A stretch of 64,000 nt of DNA. It comes from Rikenellaceae bacterium. Lineage in GTDB: Bacteria > Bacteroidota > Bacteroidia > Bacteroidales > Rikenellaceae. The DNA lies in assembly GCA_015060075.1 (NCBI GenBank), contig SUZE01000003.1, positions 60,048 to 124,047 of the forward strand. The letters run 5' to 3'. Shown piece after piece: positions 33,606-43,791 of the stretch. The notes beneath the pieces are model-generated. The model made no database searches, was not told where the DNA came from, and saw only the letters and a list, made by a program, of their open reading frames with translations. The position numbers and the translations under genes were made by a program. Numbering within the stretch: the first letter of the stretch is position 1; every line of letters starts with the position of its first letter.

Positions 33606-34889
33606 CTATTTTTTGAGCAATCCCGCCAAGTGACCTGTCGAGAATGCAATTTGCAGGTTGTAACCGCCCGTATTGGCATCTACATCGAGCACCTCACCGG
33701 CAAAGTACATACCTTTGATTTTCAGCGACTCCATCGTATACTCATTCACCTCCGAGCAACTTACGCCACCTGCGGTAACCACAGCATACTCGAACGGAGC
33801 ATAGTCCGAAATAGGAAAAGACCAACCCTTCAACACCTTAATAAGTCGCTCGAACTCCTTGTCCGACACCTTCGAGATATAGAGTCGTGAATGGACATCT
33901 AACTCCTTACAGATAGGCACCACAAGCGGTTTTGGCACCAAGCGGCGCACCAACTCGGCAAAGAAATCCTCAGGACGCATCTCCGCCACCTCGCGCTTGA
34001 TTCGCTCTCGCAAAATATCCTCTGTGAGGGCTGGTTTAAGGTCGAGTTCTATTTTCACACTCTTCTCTTCGAGCAGACCATCAACCGCATCGCGGCTCAA
34101 ACGGAGAATTACAGCACCCTCCAAGCCTCTATCCGAGAAGGACATCTCGCCAAACTCCTCACGCACCATCTCGCCACCGACAAACAATCGGGCGTTGATA
34201 TTTTTGAGCCAAACGCTCTTTATATACTCAATCTGCGGGTGGTTCGACACAAGTGGTGTCAGCGAAGGTCGCACCGACTCGATAGTATGCCCAGTGCGGT
34301 CGGCAAAGGTGTAGCCATCGCCCGTAGAGCCGGTAGCAGGGTAGGATACTCCACCCGTAGCAATAATCACATTTTCGACCTCTATCTTACGCTCGAAGCC
34401 TCGTTTGTTCATGTACTTCAAGCCGTAGACCTTGCCCCCTGCGACAAGTATCTCCGTTACGCGACTATTGCATTGGATATCGACCTCATAATCACGACAA
34501 TAAAACTCCAAAGCATTGGCGATATCTGCCGCCTTGCCACTTGCAGGGAACACACGCTCGCCACGCTCGGTAACGAGTTTTACACCCATACGCTCGAAGA
34601 AACGCATCGTAGCACGATTTGTGAACTCCGACATCGCTACATGCAGCCATTCGCCATTTGTACGCACATTCTCGGCAAACTCCTCAACAGGGCGGGCATT
34701 TGTCAAGTTACAACGTCCTTTACCTGTAATACGCACCTTACGTGCCGGTTTCTCCATCTTTTCGAGCAACAGAACCTTATTGCCCACACGAGCAGCTGTT
34801 CCTGCCGCCATCAATCCTGCCGCACCGCCACCAATCACAACCACATCATAGCGAGGGTGCGACAACTCCATTTCAAGATTTTCTTCCAT
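33606..34889 (-). CDS. BaiN/HI0933-like flavoprotein
   Basis: The 427-residue protein belongs to the HI0933/YhiN/BaiN family. An N-terminal FAD-binding site VVIGGGAAGLMAAGTAA is followed by the family motif RKVRITGKGRCNLTN. ATGGVSYPATGSTGDGY lies near 175, and the C-terminal FAD contact YFAGEVLDVDANTGGYN closes the fold. Family members reduce unsaturated substrates, including bile-acid intermediates in gut bacteria, but most are uncharacterised. It lies 12 bp downstream of the GH2 gene. Confidence 0.88.
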   Translation of the reverse strand: MEENLEMELSHPRYDVVVIGGGAAGLMAAGTAARVGNKVLLLEKMEKPARKVRITGKGRCNLTNARPVEEFAENVRTNGEWLHVAMSEFTNRATMRFFERMGVKLVTERGERVFPASGKAADIANALEFYCRDYEVDIQCNSRVTEILVAGGKVYGLKYMNKRGFERKIEVENVIIATGGVSYPATGSTGDGYTFADRTGHTIESVRPSLTPLVSNHPQIEYIKSVWLKNINARLFVGGEMVREEFGEMSFSDRGLEGAVILRLSRDAVDGLLEEKSVKIELDLKPALTEDILRERIKREVAEMRPEDFFAELVRRLVPKPLVVPICKELDVHSRLYISKVSDKEFERLIKVLKGWSFPISDYAPFEYAVVTAGGVSCSEVNEYTMESLKIKGMYFAGEVLDVDANTGGYNLQIAFSTGHLAGLLKK

Positions 34890-34901
34890 CTATTAAATAT
34901 A

Positions 34902-37502
34902 CTATTTCGATTTCAGCGTTATCGAAGCTGAGCCTACGCCCTTACCCGACACCTTCAATACCATATCGCCTGCGGTCTTAGTTGTCTGCACACCCACAAC
35001 CAACTCTCCGTTAAAGAGTTTCATTGTAGGATTTGTAAAGACCTCCAATGAGGTCTGGTCGCCATTACAAACACCCTTGAACTTACCCTCGCCTGTAACC
35101 TTCATAACAAGTTGGTGCGATGCTTTCGGACAGAGATTTCCATCCTTATCGACAACACGCACCGCAACAAACGACATATCCTCGCCATCAGCCTTCAAAT
35201 AACCTCCCAACGAGAATTGCGAAGGATTACACGAGTTATACATATCGGCATAACTACGCTCCTTTGCTCCCGTACCTCTATCTGCGCAGAGTTCGATGTG
35301 ATGAGGCTTTCCGGCAGTTCTCACCACCTTTTCTCCCACCTTCAATCCATTTGCATCATAGACAACAACCTTTATCTCGCCCGGCTCGTACTTAACCTCA
35401 TTCCAACGCAGACGATAGCGGTCAAGTATATCGCCATCGGTACGCTTGGTGCGTTTGCCTTGACTCTTGCCATTGACAAACAACTCCGCAGTAGGGTAGT
35501 TGGTATAGCAGTATACAGGTGTAACCTCACCTTCACGACCTTCCCAATTCCAATGCGGAAGAAGATGGATAGTAGGTTGCTTGGTGTTCCAGCGTGAGCG
35601 ATAGAGATAGTATCTGTCTTTTGGCAGACCCGCCAAGTCGATAATACCGAAGTAGCTACTGCGTGATGGCCAAACATCGTTGTACGGAGTAGGTTCGCCC
35701 AGATAGTCGAATCCTGTCCAAACAAACTCACCGATAACCCAAGGCTTCTCCTGCTCTACCCAATCGTAGTCTGGCAGATTTCCCCAAGATACAACCTCTG
35801 TATCGTAACTACTATTATGGTAATCATCATAGCAAATGCCGGCCTTCTTCAATGCCTCTCGCGTAGCCTTATCTCTACCCACAAGGCAAGTATTTACGAC
35901 AGGGAAGTGATAAACGCCTCGTGAAGATACGGTCGAAGCGGTTTCAGCACCGAGTACAAAGCCGTGTCCCGAACGAGCATAAGTTGTATCATACTGGTTC
36001 ACATGGTAGTTGATACCAAGAATATCGAAGACCTGTGCTGCACCCATCTCGATATCAATCAACGCCTGATTCATTCCGGCTGTTACAGGGCGAGAAGGGT
36101 CCAAACGATGGAACTCCTTAACCAACATATTTGCTATTGTTGCGCCCATATTCTTCTTCTTTGCTTCATCAGTTTTTGGGCGATACCACAACTCACGCAA
36201 CTCATTTCCTGCACTCCACATCACAATCGATGGGTGTAACTTGTGATTGTTTACAAGATTTGCCAAATCGCGTTTGTACCACTCCATAAAGAAGCGATTA
36301 TATCCATTTTTCATCTTTCCATCAACCCACTCATCGAAGCTCTCGGCCATAACCATAAAGCCGAGTTCATCACAGAGTTCCATCTGCCACTTTGAAGGCA
36401 TATTGTGCGAGGTTCGAATACCATCGCACCCCATCGACTTCAACAGCTCCAACTGTCGGCGAATTGCTGCCTTATTCTCGGCTGCACCCAACATTCCGAG
36501 GTCGTGGTGCATACATACGCCCTTGATTTTGCGGCTCTTGCCATTTAATTCAAAGCCCTTCTCTGGCGATACACGCACAGTACGGAAACCTATGCGCTCG
36601 GTCTTGCTGTCAAGAACTCGGCGTGAGCCATCGGCTGCCACCGACAACAACTCGACCTTCATATCATAGAGTTTCGGTTCCTCCGGCGACCAAGGAGTAA
36701 TGCCTGCAAAGGTGTGAGCAGTAAATGCCTTACCATTGTTATCAACAACCTGTTCAAACTCCTTACCCGCAACCGTCCAACGAGCTACAAGATTTTTGCC
36801 TGCATAACCCGTTGTTTGCGCCTCGAACGAAGCGGTAACATCACCCTTATCGTTGAGCGAAAGGGTAGTCATATTCAAACCCCAACAATCAATTGCTGTT
36901 ACAGATGTTGTTGTGAGGAATACAGGACGATAAATACCACCTCCCGGGTACCAACGGCTTGTTTCAACGAGATTCTCGGCACGAACTGCCAATACATTCT
37001 CGCGACCATCACGATAGATATATGGAGTTACATCGACATTGAATGAGTTGTATGGGTGTTTCCACTCGCCGGCCCAATGACCATTAACATAGACGACAGG
37101 CTCGCCAAAGACTCCGCCAAATGTCAAGATTGCACGCTCACAAGACTCAGGCACCGAGAATTTCAGACGATACCAGCCTGCATCGATAAATGGCAATGCT
37201 CCGGTACGACCTGTACGGAGTTTCTTTACTTTGTCGCCATCTTCAACAACCATTACCACCTGGCTGTCATGCTTCTCATCAAACGGACCTTTGATTGCCC
37301 AATCGTGAGGCACCGCTACTACCTCCCACAACGAATCATCGTAGTTTTCGGACGCAACCTTTGCTCCATCAGCCTTCATCTGCTCACTTTCGAGCGAGAA
37401 ACGCCAACCTTCGGCCAACTGCACCTCCTTGCGAACGCTCTGCGCCATAACCATCAATGGCAACATCGCAACTGCAATCAAAAATATAGTTCTTCTCTTC
37501 AT
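34902..37502 (-). CDS. GH2 beta-galactosidase-like glycosidase
   Basis: This secreted protein of about 866 residues has a signal peptide (MKRRTIFLIAVAMLPLMVMAQ). Next come a jelly-roll sugar-binding domain (WYPGGGIYRPVF), an Ig-like domain, and the TIM barrel. The barrel contains the GH2 acid/base motif WSAGNELRE and the predicted nucleophile Glu in WVIGEFVWTGFDYLGE. A DUF4982-like domain and a further C-terminal Ig-like module follow. The longer start at 37511 is possible (three extra codons). A HAD gene lies 15 bp upstream. The substrate is a beta-linked sugar, probably a galactoside. Confidence 0.9.
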   Translation of the reverse strand: MKRRTIFLIAVAMLPLMVMAQSVRKEVQLAEGWRFSLESEQMKADGAKVASENYDDSLWEVVAVPHDWAIKGPFDEKHDSQVVMVVEDGDKVKKLRTGRTGALPFIDAGWYRLKFSVPESCERAILTFGGVFGEPVVYVNGHWAGEWKHPYNSFNVDVTPYIYRDGRENVLAVRAENLVETSRWYPGGGIYRPVFLTTTSVTAIDCWGLNMTTLSLNDKGDVTASFEAQTTGYAGKNLVARWTVAGKEFEQVVDNNGKAFTAHTFAGITPWSPEEPKLYDMKVELLSVAADGSRRVLDSKTERIGFRTVRVSPEKGFELNGKSRKIKGVCMHHDLGMLGAAENKAAIRRQLELLKSMGCDGIRTSHNMPSKWQMELCDELGFMVMAESFDEWVDGKMKNGYNRFFMEWYKRDLANLVNNHKLHPSIVMWSAGNELRELWYRPKTDEAKKKNMGATIANMLVKEFHRLDPSRPVTAGMNQALIDIEMGAAQVFDILGINYHVNQYDTTYARSGHGFVLGAETASTVSSRGVYHFPVVNTCLVGRDKATREALKKAGICYDDYHNSSYDTEVVSWGNLPDYDWVEQEKPWVIGEFVWTGFDYLGEPTPYNDVWPSRSSYFGIIDLAGLPKDRYYLYRSRWNTKQPTIHLLPHWNWEGREGEVTPVYCYTNYPTAELFVNGKSQGKRTKRTDGDILDRYRLRWNEVKYEPGEIKVVVYDANGLKVGEKVVRTAGKPHHIELCADRGTGAKERSYADMYNSCNPSQFSLGGYLKADGEDMSFVAVRVVDKDGNLCPKASHQLVMKVTGEGKFKGVCNGDQTSLEVFTNPTMKLFNGELVVGVQTTKTAGDMVLKVSGKGVGSASITLKSK

Positions 37503-37517
37503 TATAGTCATATAGTT

Positions 37518-38123
37518 TTAATTGTTATAAATTACTTCTCTCAACGCCTCGCACGCCTTTTCGGGGTTTCGGCGGTCGAAGTGGAATGGGGTAATACCCA
37601 ACTCTGCTGCAACCTCAACATTATCATGACGGTCATCAATAAATATTGTTTCAGACGGATTTAATCCGCAATGTTCAAGCAGATATTGATAAAACTTCTG
37701 GTCCGGCTTTCCAAGATGCACCTCGCACGATACAACCTGCTCGTCAAAGTATTCGAACACGGGCAATTTGCGCAGAAATTCGATATACTCCTTCGACATA
37801 TTCGATAGGACATACAGTTTATATCCACGCTCCTTCAACTCCTTGATAAGGCGTACCGTAGGCTCAACCTCCTCCTGCAACGAGATGGCGTAAAGCATAT
37901 TCGCTTTTGCCTCTTCAACACTGCATTTTCGATATTCAGCCACCGATGCAGCAGTTTCGTCTATTGTTCGCACTCCGAGGTCGTAATCAACCCAAAACGA
38001 AGGTACACACTTCATATCGGGCCCGAATACGAAACTGAAAAACTCGCCAAGTTTCTCAGCAAAGCTCTCCTCGTTATGGGCTACTACCACACCTCCGAGG
38101 TCAAAAACTATATTTTTAAGCAT
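37518..38123 (-). CDS. HAD-IA family hydrolase, YihX-like
   Basis: This 201-residue HAD phosphatase has motif I FDLGGVVV (the second Asp replaced by Gly, as is usual in the YihX subgroup), motif II SNMSKEY, and motif III/IV IFIDDRHDNV. YihX-like enzymes dephosphorylate sugar phosphates such as glucose-1-phosphate. The gene sits between floA and the GH2 gene with small gaps, so it may process sugars released by the neighbouring glycosidases. Confidence 0.85.
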   Translation of the reverse strand: MLKNIVFDLGGVVVAHNEESFAEKLGEFFSFVFGPDMKCVPSFWVDYDLGVRTIDETAASVAEYRKCSVEEAKANMLYAISLQEEVEPTVRLIKELKERGYKLYVLSNMSKEYIEFLRKLPVFEYFDEQVVSCEVHLGKPDQKFYQYLLEHCGLNPSETIFIDDRHDNVEVAAELGITPFHFDRRNPEKACEALREVIYNN

Positions 38124-38149
38124 CTTTTTATCTCTGGGTTAAAATCTCT

Positions 38150-39109
38150 TTACTTCTGCTTTGCGATAGACTCACGCATCTCGGTATCGGCAACCACATT
38201 CTTCATCTTGTAGTAGTCCATAATTCCGAGGTTGCCCGAACGGAACGCCTCCGCCATTGCGAGTGGCACCTCTGCCTCCGCCTCGATAACTCGCGCACGA
38301 GCCTCCTGTGCCTTGGCGCACATCTCCTGTTCGAGAGCCACAGCCATTGCACGGCGCTCCTCTGCCTTTGCCTGCGCAATATTCTTATCGGCATCTGCCT
38401 GGTCCATCTGCAACTGCGCTCCGATATTCTTGCCGACATCAATATCTGCGATATCAATCGATAGAATCTCGAACGCCGTACCTGCGTCCAAACCCTTCTC
38501 TAACACTACACGAGAGATAGAATCGGGATTTTCGAGCACAATCTTATGCGTTGCTGCCGAACCGATTGACGACACAATACCCTCGCCAACACGCGCCAAA
38601 ACGGTCTCTTCGCCTGCACCGCCGACCAACTGCTTAATATTTGCACGCACCGTAACACGGGCCTTTGCAATTAACTGAATACCATCTTTTGCCACTGCTG
38701 CAACCGGAGGGGTATTGATAACCTTCGGATTTACCGACATCTGCACAGCCTCAAACACATCACGACCTGCCAAGTCGATTGCAGTCGCCATCTTGAAGTC
38801 GAGCATAATATTCGCCTTCTGTGCCGAAACAAGTGCATGCACCACATTCTGCACATTTCCTCCTGCGAGATAGTGTGCCTCCAACTCGTTAGGGTCTAAT
38901 TTCAAGCCAGCCTTTGTGCCCTCAATCATCGAGGAGACGATTGTTGAAGGTGGCACCTTACGCCAACGCATCAGCACAAGTTGCAACAACGAGATATGCA
39001 CTCCCGACACCAAAGCCGAAAACCACAATCCCATCGGAATAAAGTAGAAAATAAGCCACAAAGCCACTAACGATAGCAGCACAACCATTACAATAATAGC
39101 GATATCCAT
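38150..39109 (-). CDS. floA: Flotillin-like protein FloA
   Basis: The 319-residue protein matches the FloA/UPF0365 family. It has an N-terminal membrane hairpin (about 5-45), a flotillin/SPFH core with [16 protein letters not shown] and [10 protein letters not shown], and a long Ala/Glu/Arg-rich coiled coil (about 230-290). FloA organises membrane microdomains. Its usual partner, a short NfeD protein, is encoded two genes upstream (41807-42280), with a GH31 gene inserted between them. Confidence 0.93.
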   Translation of the reverse strand: MDIAIIVMVVLLSLVALWLIFYFIPMGLWFSALVSGVHISLLQLVLMRWRKVPPSTIVSSMIEGTKAGLKLDPNELEAHYLAGGNVQNVVHALVSAQKANIMLDFKMATAIDLAGRDVFEAVQMSVNPKVINTPPVAAVAKDGIQLIAKARVTVRANIKQLVGGAGEETVLARVGEGIVSSIGSAATHKIVLENPDSISRVVLEKGLDAGTAFEILSIDIADIDVGKNIGAQLQMDQADADKNIAQAKAEERRAMAVALEQEMCAKAQEARARVIEAEAEVPLAMAEAFRSGNLGIMDYYKMKNVVADTEMRESIAKQK

Positions 39110-39144
39110 AACCTCTATTTTTAAGTGTTAATAATATTATTCTT

Positions 39145-41787
39145 TTATTGTTTCGTCAATTGAGCCTCTACACGACTGCGGAACTCAACAGGGAATTTCT
39201 CCATTTTTGCAACCTCCGTAAGACACTCGGCATGTGAGTTATAATAGTTATCAATGCTCTCGTGTATAGTCTGAGGGCTCTCCATAATAAAGTTTGGAGT
39301 CTGCGATACATTCATATAGAAATCAGGCAACATTGCCCCCGAATCGATATGCTTTGCATACTCCTCCTTGAACTCTGCTGTGAGTGGCACGCAACGATTT
39401 ACAATTCCCTGCACACCATACAATTTGTTTTGTGCAGCCATATCGCCCTCAGCGAACACCACCTCAACAGTGCAACCCTTTGAATTATCAACATCATTTA
39501 CGAAGATACAAGGTGATAGCGAATAGCCATCATAACCCCACTCGTTACGCTCTGCAAAGCGATTATATTCTAACTCACGACCATCTACACGAACACTCTT
39601 TGGAGGATAGTTAGCAAGCAGACGCAACTCATAAGAGTTTGTTGCAGAAGCCCCCTCGAATGAGCCTTGGCGAGGGGCAATCTTAATAACCAGCTTATTG
39701 ACCTCCGTGCGCTTTGTTACCTTGATTGTAGCATAAGCAGTAGAGTAGTCCTTCGACTTTCCATCGTCCTCGTAGATTGTTGTTGAGCCATCACCACCGG
39801 GAACAAATGTCAAAACATAAGAGTTTATCGTCTGCTGCAAGTTGCGTACCGACTTTGGATACATTGGGATAATAGAGCCCGCCTTTGCAAAGTATGGGTT
39901 TTCAGCCTGTGTACAGAAAATCTCAACCTCGCTATCGCTACCTTCATACATCTTTCCGCTAACCATACTATACCACTTCTCCCCCTTTGGCAACCACACT
40001 TTGCGAGCAGCCAAACCCGTTACCTTGTCGGCAGGAGTTAGAATCGGCGCAACCAACAAATCATCTCCGAACATATATTGGTCTTTTGAAGAATATGCCA
40101 AATCATGCTCCGGATAGGAGTAGTACATCGGACGAGTCATCGAAACACCGGTATCAAAAGTCTGTCTTGCAGCACCGTAAATATATGGTACAAGTGCATA
40201 GCGCAAATGCATTGTAGCACGCATATCCAACATGTGATTAGGGAACTGCCATACACGGCGCTCAATTACACGGTCCTTTGAGCAGTGTGTCTTAAACACA
40301 GGGGTAAATACTCCATACTGCAACCAACGCAGATACAATTCAGGGTCAACTTCGTGCTTATCCTCTTTGTGGAAATAGTGGCCACCGATATCGTGTCCCC
40401 AATAGCCATAGCCCACATTCGATGCAGTAGCCGTAAACCAAGGCAAGAACTGCAACGACTCCCAGCAGATGTAGGTATCACCCGAGAATCCGACCTGATA
40501 ACGATGCGAGCCAAGTCCTCCCCAGCGATGATAAATCAATGGTCGCTCGTTACCCTTCTCTGCCATATGATGGTCGAAGGTATGGTTGAGCCAGAATGTA
40601 TTGCTCAAATCCTTCATATACTTGCTTGTTGGCCACTGCTGCCAATCGAGCCACCAGAAATCGACTCCCTGCTTCTCGATAGGAGCAAGCACGGTATCAA
40701 AATAGGCATCTGCCCACTTCTGCTCCGACATCTTGTAAGGAACACTCTTGCCCTCCTCTTTCCAGCCATAATGCTCCGTAAAACGCTTATATGGCTCTTC
40801 GTTCGGCATAATACCCGATGCAGGGTGGAGGTTGAGCGATGTTTTCAAGCTCTGTTTCTTGCACCACGCAAGGAAGTTCTCGGGCGAAGGGAAGAGTTGC
40901 TTCTTCCAAGTGTAGCCTGTCCAACCTACACGCTCACCATACTCATCTCTCTTTGGCTTTTTGCTGGTGAATCCCCACGTGTCGTGCCAATCCATATCGA
41001 TAATAAGCACATCAATAGGAATGTCAAGCGAACGCATAGTCTCGACCAAATCTCGCAACTCATTATCCGAGTATTGCCAATAGCGACTCCACCAATAGCC
41101 GAACACATACTTAGGAGGCAACGGAATATTACCTGCTACACGGGTATAGTCTTTCAAAGCTTTGGTATATTCGTGACCATAAGCAAAGAGATACAAATCG
41201 AGTCTATCACCCTCAGGGCGGCACTCAACCCAATTTTTCCAATGTGTCTTGACCGGAACAAATACATGTCGCTCTGAGTCATCAACCACAGTCCAACCTG
41301 CTCGGGAGAGCAGACCTTGCTCCATTGTGCTTCGCTTTCTATTGCTTCGTGGGTGGTCCTGCGAGCCGTAATAGCGGTCAAGAGTTCGGGTTGTACCCAT
41401 CAAATTCTGAGTATCCTTATCGCCATAATGCCACACAACCTTTTTACCTGCAACCAAAATCTCCGCCGAGAGGTTCTCCGCCGAGAATTTAGCGCCCTTA
41501 ACGTAGGTCAATGTTACATTCGAGGTCGTAATAGTAACCTTCGAGCGGGTTTGGCGCACCTTAAACTGTGGTACCTCCAAATTACGATTGACGAATGTCA
41601 ACGTAGCTCTATCCTCAAACTTACCATCTGCGCTCCACTCCATACGAATCAACTGCGGAGTCAAAACCGTGAAACGGGCATTTCCTGCCACTACAACAGC
41701 CTTCTCATTTGCCTTCGGGTTGTTCTCCGCCACCACCGTAAACGGCATAACAATCGCAGACAACACTAAAATAAGCAATTTCTTCAT
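39145..41787 (-). CDS. GH31 alpha-glucosidase/xylosidase
   Basis: The 880-residue protein has a signal peptide, an N-terminal beta domain, and the GH31 (beta/alpha)8 barrel. The barrel includes WWSRYWQYSDNELRDL, IIDMDWHDTWG, the nucleophile region FWWLDWQQW, and RPLIYHRWGGLGSHRYQ with the acid/base segment GDTYICWES. A C-terminal DUF5110-like part precedes an unusual tail of about 120 residues. The enzyme should act on alpha-linked glucosides or xylosides in the periplasm or outside. It interrupts the common NfeD-FloA pair. Confidence 0.92.
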   Translation of the reverse strand: MKKLLILVLSAIVMPFTVVAENNPKANEKAVVVAGNARFTVLTPQLIRMEWSADGKFEDRATLTFVNRNLEVPQFKVRQTRSKVTITTSNVTLTYVKGAKFSAENLSAEILVAGKKVVWHYGDKDTQNLMGTTRTLDRYYGSQDHPRSNRKRSTMEQGLLSRAGWTVVDDSERHVFVPVKTHWKNWVECRPEGDRLDLYLFAYGHEYTKALKDYTRVAGNIPLPPKYVFGYWWSRYWQYSDNELRDLVETMRSLDIPIDVLIIDMDWHDTWGFTSKKPKRDEYGERVGWTGYTWKKQLFPSPENFLAWCKKQSLKTSLNLHPASGIMPNEEPYKRFTEHYGWKEEGKSVPYKMSEQKWADAYFDTVLAPIEKQGVDFWWLDWQQWPTSKYMKDLSNTFWLNHTFDHHMAEKGNERPLIYHRWGGLGSHRYQVGFSGDTYICWESLQFLPWFTATASNVGYGYWGHDIGGHYFHKEDKHEVDPELYLRWLQYGVFTPVFKTHCSKDRVIERRVWQFPNHMLDMRATMHLRYALVPYIYGAARQTFDTGVSMTRPMYYSYPEHDLAYSSKDQYMFGDDLLVAPILTPADKVTGLAARKVWLPKGEKWYSMVSGKMYEGSDSEVEIFCTQAENPYFAKAGSIIPMYPKSVRNLQQTINSYVLTFVPGGDGSTTIYEDDGKSKDYSTAYATIKVTKRTEVNKLVIKIAPRQGSFEGASATNSYELRLLANYPPKSVRVDGRELEYNRFAERNEWGYDGYSLSPCIFVNDVDNSKGCTVEVVFAEGDMAAQNKLYGVQGIVNRCVPLTAEFKEEYAKHIDSGAMLPDFYMNVSQTPNFIMESPQTIHESIDNYYNSHAECLTEVAKMEKFPVEFRSRVEAQLTKQ

Positions 41788-41806
41788 AGGTCTATGTCTT
41801 TAAGGT

Positions 41807-42280
41807 TTACATATTTTGCACTTTACGAACTATAATCGAGTTGTTCTCAAATCCTACAACTTCAACCTCTTCACGCTGGTCGATAAGCACATCGGCAGAT
41901 TTTGCTTCATAGGATTTACCGGCAATTTCGACCTTACCCATAGGAGCAATGCGAGATACCGCCACTCCTCGGTCGCCAATATTAACCATATTCTCAGGGC
42001 TCTCGTTAGACACGGAGTCTATATTCTGTTTGAGCGAGAATCGTTGCCATGTCTTTGCCCTCAACGAGAATATTGTCGTCACAAGCGATAACACAATTAC
42101 AACTCCGATTACAACAACTCCGATTGTTGTTCCGTAGGTGGTAAATGCGAGATAAATCGCCCCTGCATAGCAGATTAGAGATAGTATTGTTCCAATAGTC
42201 ACACCAGGCAACAACACAAGTTCTGCCAAAAGGAACAGCGCCCCAAGCACAAGCAATAAAACAATATAAAACGTATTCAT
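41807..42280 (-). CDS. Short NfeD-family membrane protein
   Basis: The 157-residue protein has three or four N-terminal membrane helices (to about residue 73) and a C-terminal OB-fold (MVNIGDRGVAVSRIAPMGKVEI to VVGFENNSIIVRKV). This is the NfeD1b form without a protease domain, the usual partner of FloA. A GH31 gene of 2.6 kb lies between it and floA. It is 12 bp downstream of the SPOR-domain gene. Confidence 0.88.
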   Translation of the reverse strand: MNTFYIVLLLVLGALFLLAELVLLPGVTIGTILSLICYAGAIYLAFTTYGTTIGVVVIGVVIVLSLVTTIFSLRAKTWQRFSLKQNIDSVSNESPENMVNIGDRGVAVSRIAPMGKVEIAGKSYEAKSADVLIDQREEVEVVGFENNSIIVRKVQNM

Positions 42281-42291
42281 ATCTCTTTGAA

Positions 42292-43791
42292 TTAAGGTTT
42301 TTTGGTTATTTCAACAACAATTTCGCTACTCATTGCCTTCAAATCAGCAGCAACTGCCTCGGCCGCCGACTTGCCCTCGAATGAGCCTACTACGAATGTT
42401 GAGCCGATACGGGAAATCGTACAATCCGCCTTGTGGGAAAGTATCTTGGCTTTAACATCGTCTGTCAGTGTCGGTACGCCCGAAATCTCCACATTGTATT
42501 GGCTCTGCGAACGGCGCATATCTTCGAGTGTAGGGTAGTACTCACCATCAACCCACACCGCAATAATAGGGTCCCTAAATCCTAACTTTTTCAGATACGC
42601 AACCCCCTCTTTTGCCTCCTGCTCGGTGCGAAAGCCTCCTACAAAGTAGGCATACAACCCTTTATTATATGCATCGGTATACGACAACGGCATAACACCT
42701 CGCAGAGCCGAGATGTTTGGTCGCTTGGAGAACAATCCCACACGAATACGATAGACCGTACCATAATCGTAGATTTTTGTTTGTGGCACCGGATTCTTCG
42801 AATTGTAGATAGTCGGTACTTTTACCTCAATATTCTCATACTTGATAAAACTACGGCGTTGCAATGATAGTTTTGACACTTTATAATCACGGTTTCCTAA
42901 CTCGGTAGCGACCACCTTTAACGAATCTCGGGAGGTGGTAAGCGACAAGGTTGATGCAATCTTCGTCTCGTACTCCGTCAGCGCCCTCTTGCGTACATAA
43001 TAATTCACCAAAGCATCAGATTCGTACAAGTCGCTATTCTCGTTTACTTCTCGTTCAGCCCGTGCCGTAATCGCAGCCGAAAGGTCAAGCATAGCACTGT
43101 TTCCGCTTCGCTCCATCAAAAGGTCGTAGGCGTAAATCTTATTGAAGTAGAGCGAAGACCACAACGATGTTATCTCCTCGTCAAGCCCCACCATAACGCC
43201 ACGTTTCGCAGCAAAGAGTTGCGCTACACTATCTGCCTCTGTGCGGGTAGGCACCTCCATATAGAGTCGTTGCAAGGCGAGCAACTCCGCATATTCGGTG
43301 TGATATTTTGCGACCATACTTTTCACAGTCGCTTCGCTCTTTTGTGCATCACATAGCGTTTTATAATCTACCGCAGCCAATCGCTCTGCAAAGTAGTCAT
43401 TCTTTACCAAATCACGCTTCATTCGAGCCTTATCGGGAATATACGCCCCATTGTCCTCAACTACAACAGTCTGCTCCTTTTTTGTGTTCGCAGCCTGCTG
43501 TTTCGCCTCCTCGTATGCCGTCAGACTCTTTTTAACATCGCTCTGCGAGATTTGCGAAAGCAATCTGTCATACTCCGACTGCAAGCGCACAACCTCCTTC
43601 TCCAACGACAAAATCATCGGCGCAAGTCGCTCTCGCATGGATTCGTTCTTGGCGTAGTTGGCACGATGCTCCGCCAACACCTCCGCAACCGAGTCGCGCA
43701 CAAAACCAGCGCGTTCCAGCTCTTTTGCAGTTTGCCCATGCGACACTGCCACGCTCGCCAATGCGATAATGGATATAATCGTTCGTTTCAT
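42292..43791 (-). CDS. SPOR-domain protein with long helical N-terminal part
   Basis: The protein of about 499 residues has a signal peptide (MKRTIISIIALASVAVSHGQ) and a long coiled-coil region (about 20-300). The C-terminal part contains SPOR-like repeats (VYRIRVGLFSKRP, AYFVGGFRTEQEAKEGVAYLKKLGF and STFVVGSFEGKSAAEAVAADL). SPOR modules bind septal peptidoglycan. I start it at 43791, where its ATG overlaps the trkH stop (ATGA); the GTG at 43797 is an alternative. Confidence 0.8.
   Translation of the reverse strand: MKRTIISIIALASVAVSHGQTAKELERAGFVRDSVAEVLAEHRANYAKNESMRERLAPMILSLEKEVVRLQSEYDRLLSQISQSDVKKSLTAYEEAKQQAANTKKEQTVVVEDNGAYIPDKARMKRDLVKNDYFAERLAAVDYKTLCDAQKSEATVKSMVAKYHTEYAELLALQRLYMEVPTRTEADSVAQLFAAKRGVMVGLDEEITSLWSSLYFNKIYAYDLLMERSGNSAMLDLSAAITARAEREVNENSDLYESDALVNYYVRKRALTEYETKIASTLSLTTSRDSLKVVATELGNRDYKVSKLSLQRRSFIKYENIEVKVPTIYNSKNPVPQTKIYDYGTVYRIRVGLFSKRPNISALRGVMPLSYTDAYNKGLYAYFVGGFRTEQEAKEGVAYLKKLGFRDPIIAVWVDGEYYPTLEDMRRSQSQYNVEISGVPTLTDDVKAKILSHKADCTISRIGSTFVVGSFEGKSAAEAVAADLKAMSSEIVVEITKKP

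Noticed and set aside
40285..41277. 330-codon frame opposite the GH31 gene
   Set aside because: It is antisense to conserved GH31 motifs and has random-like composition.
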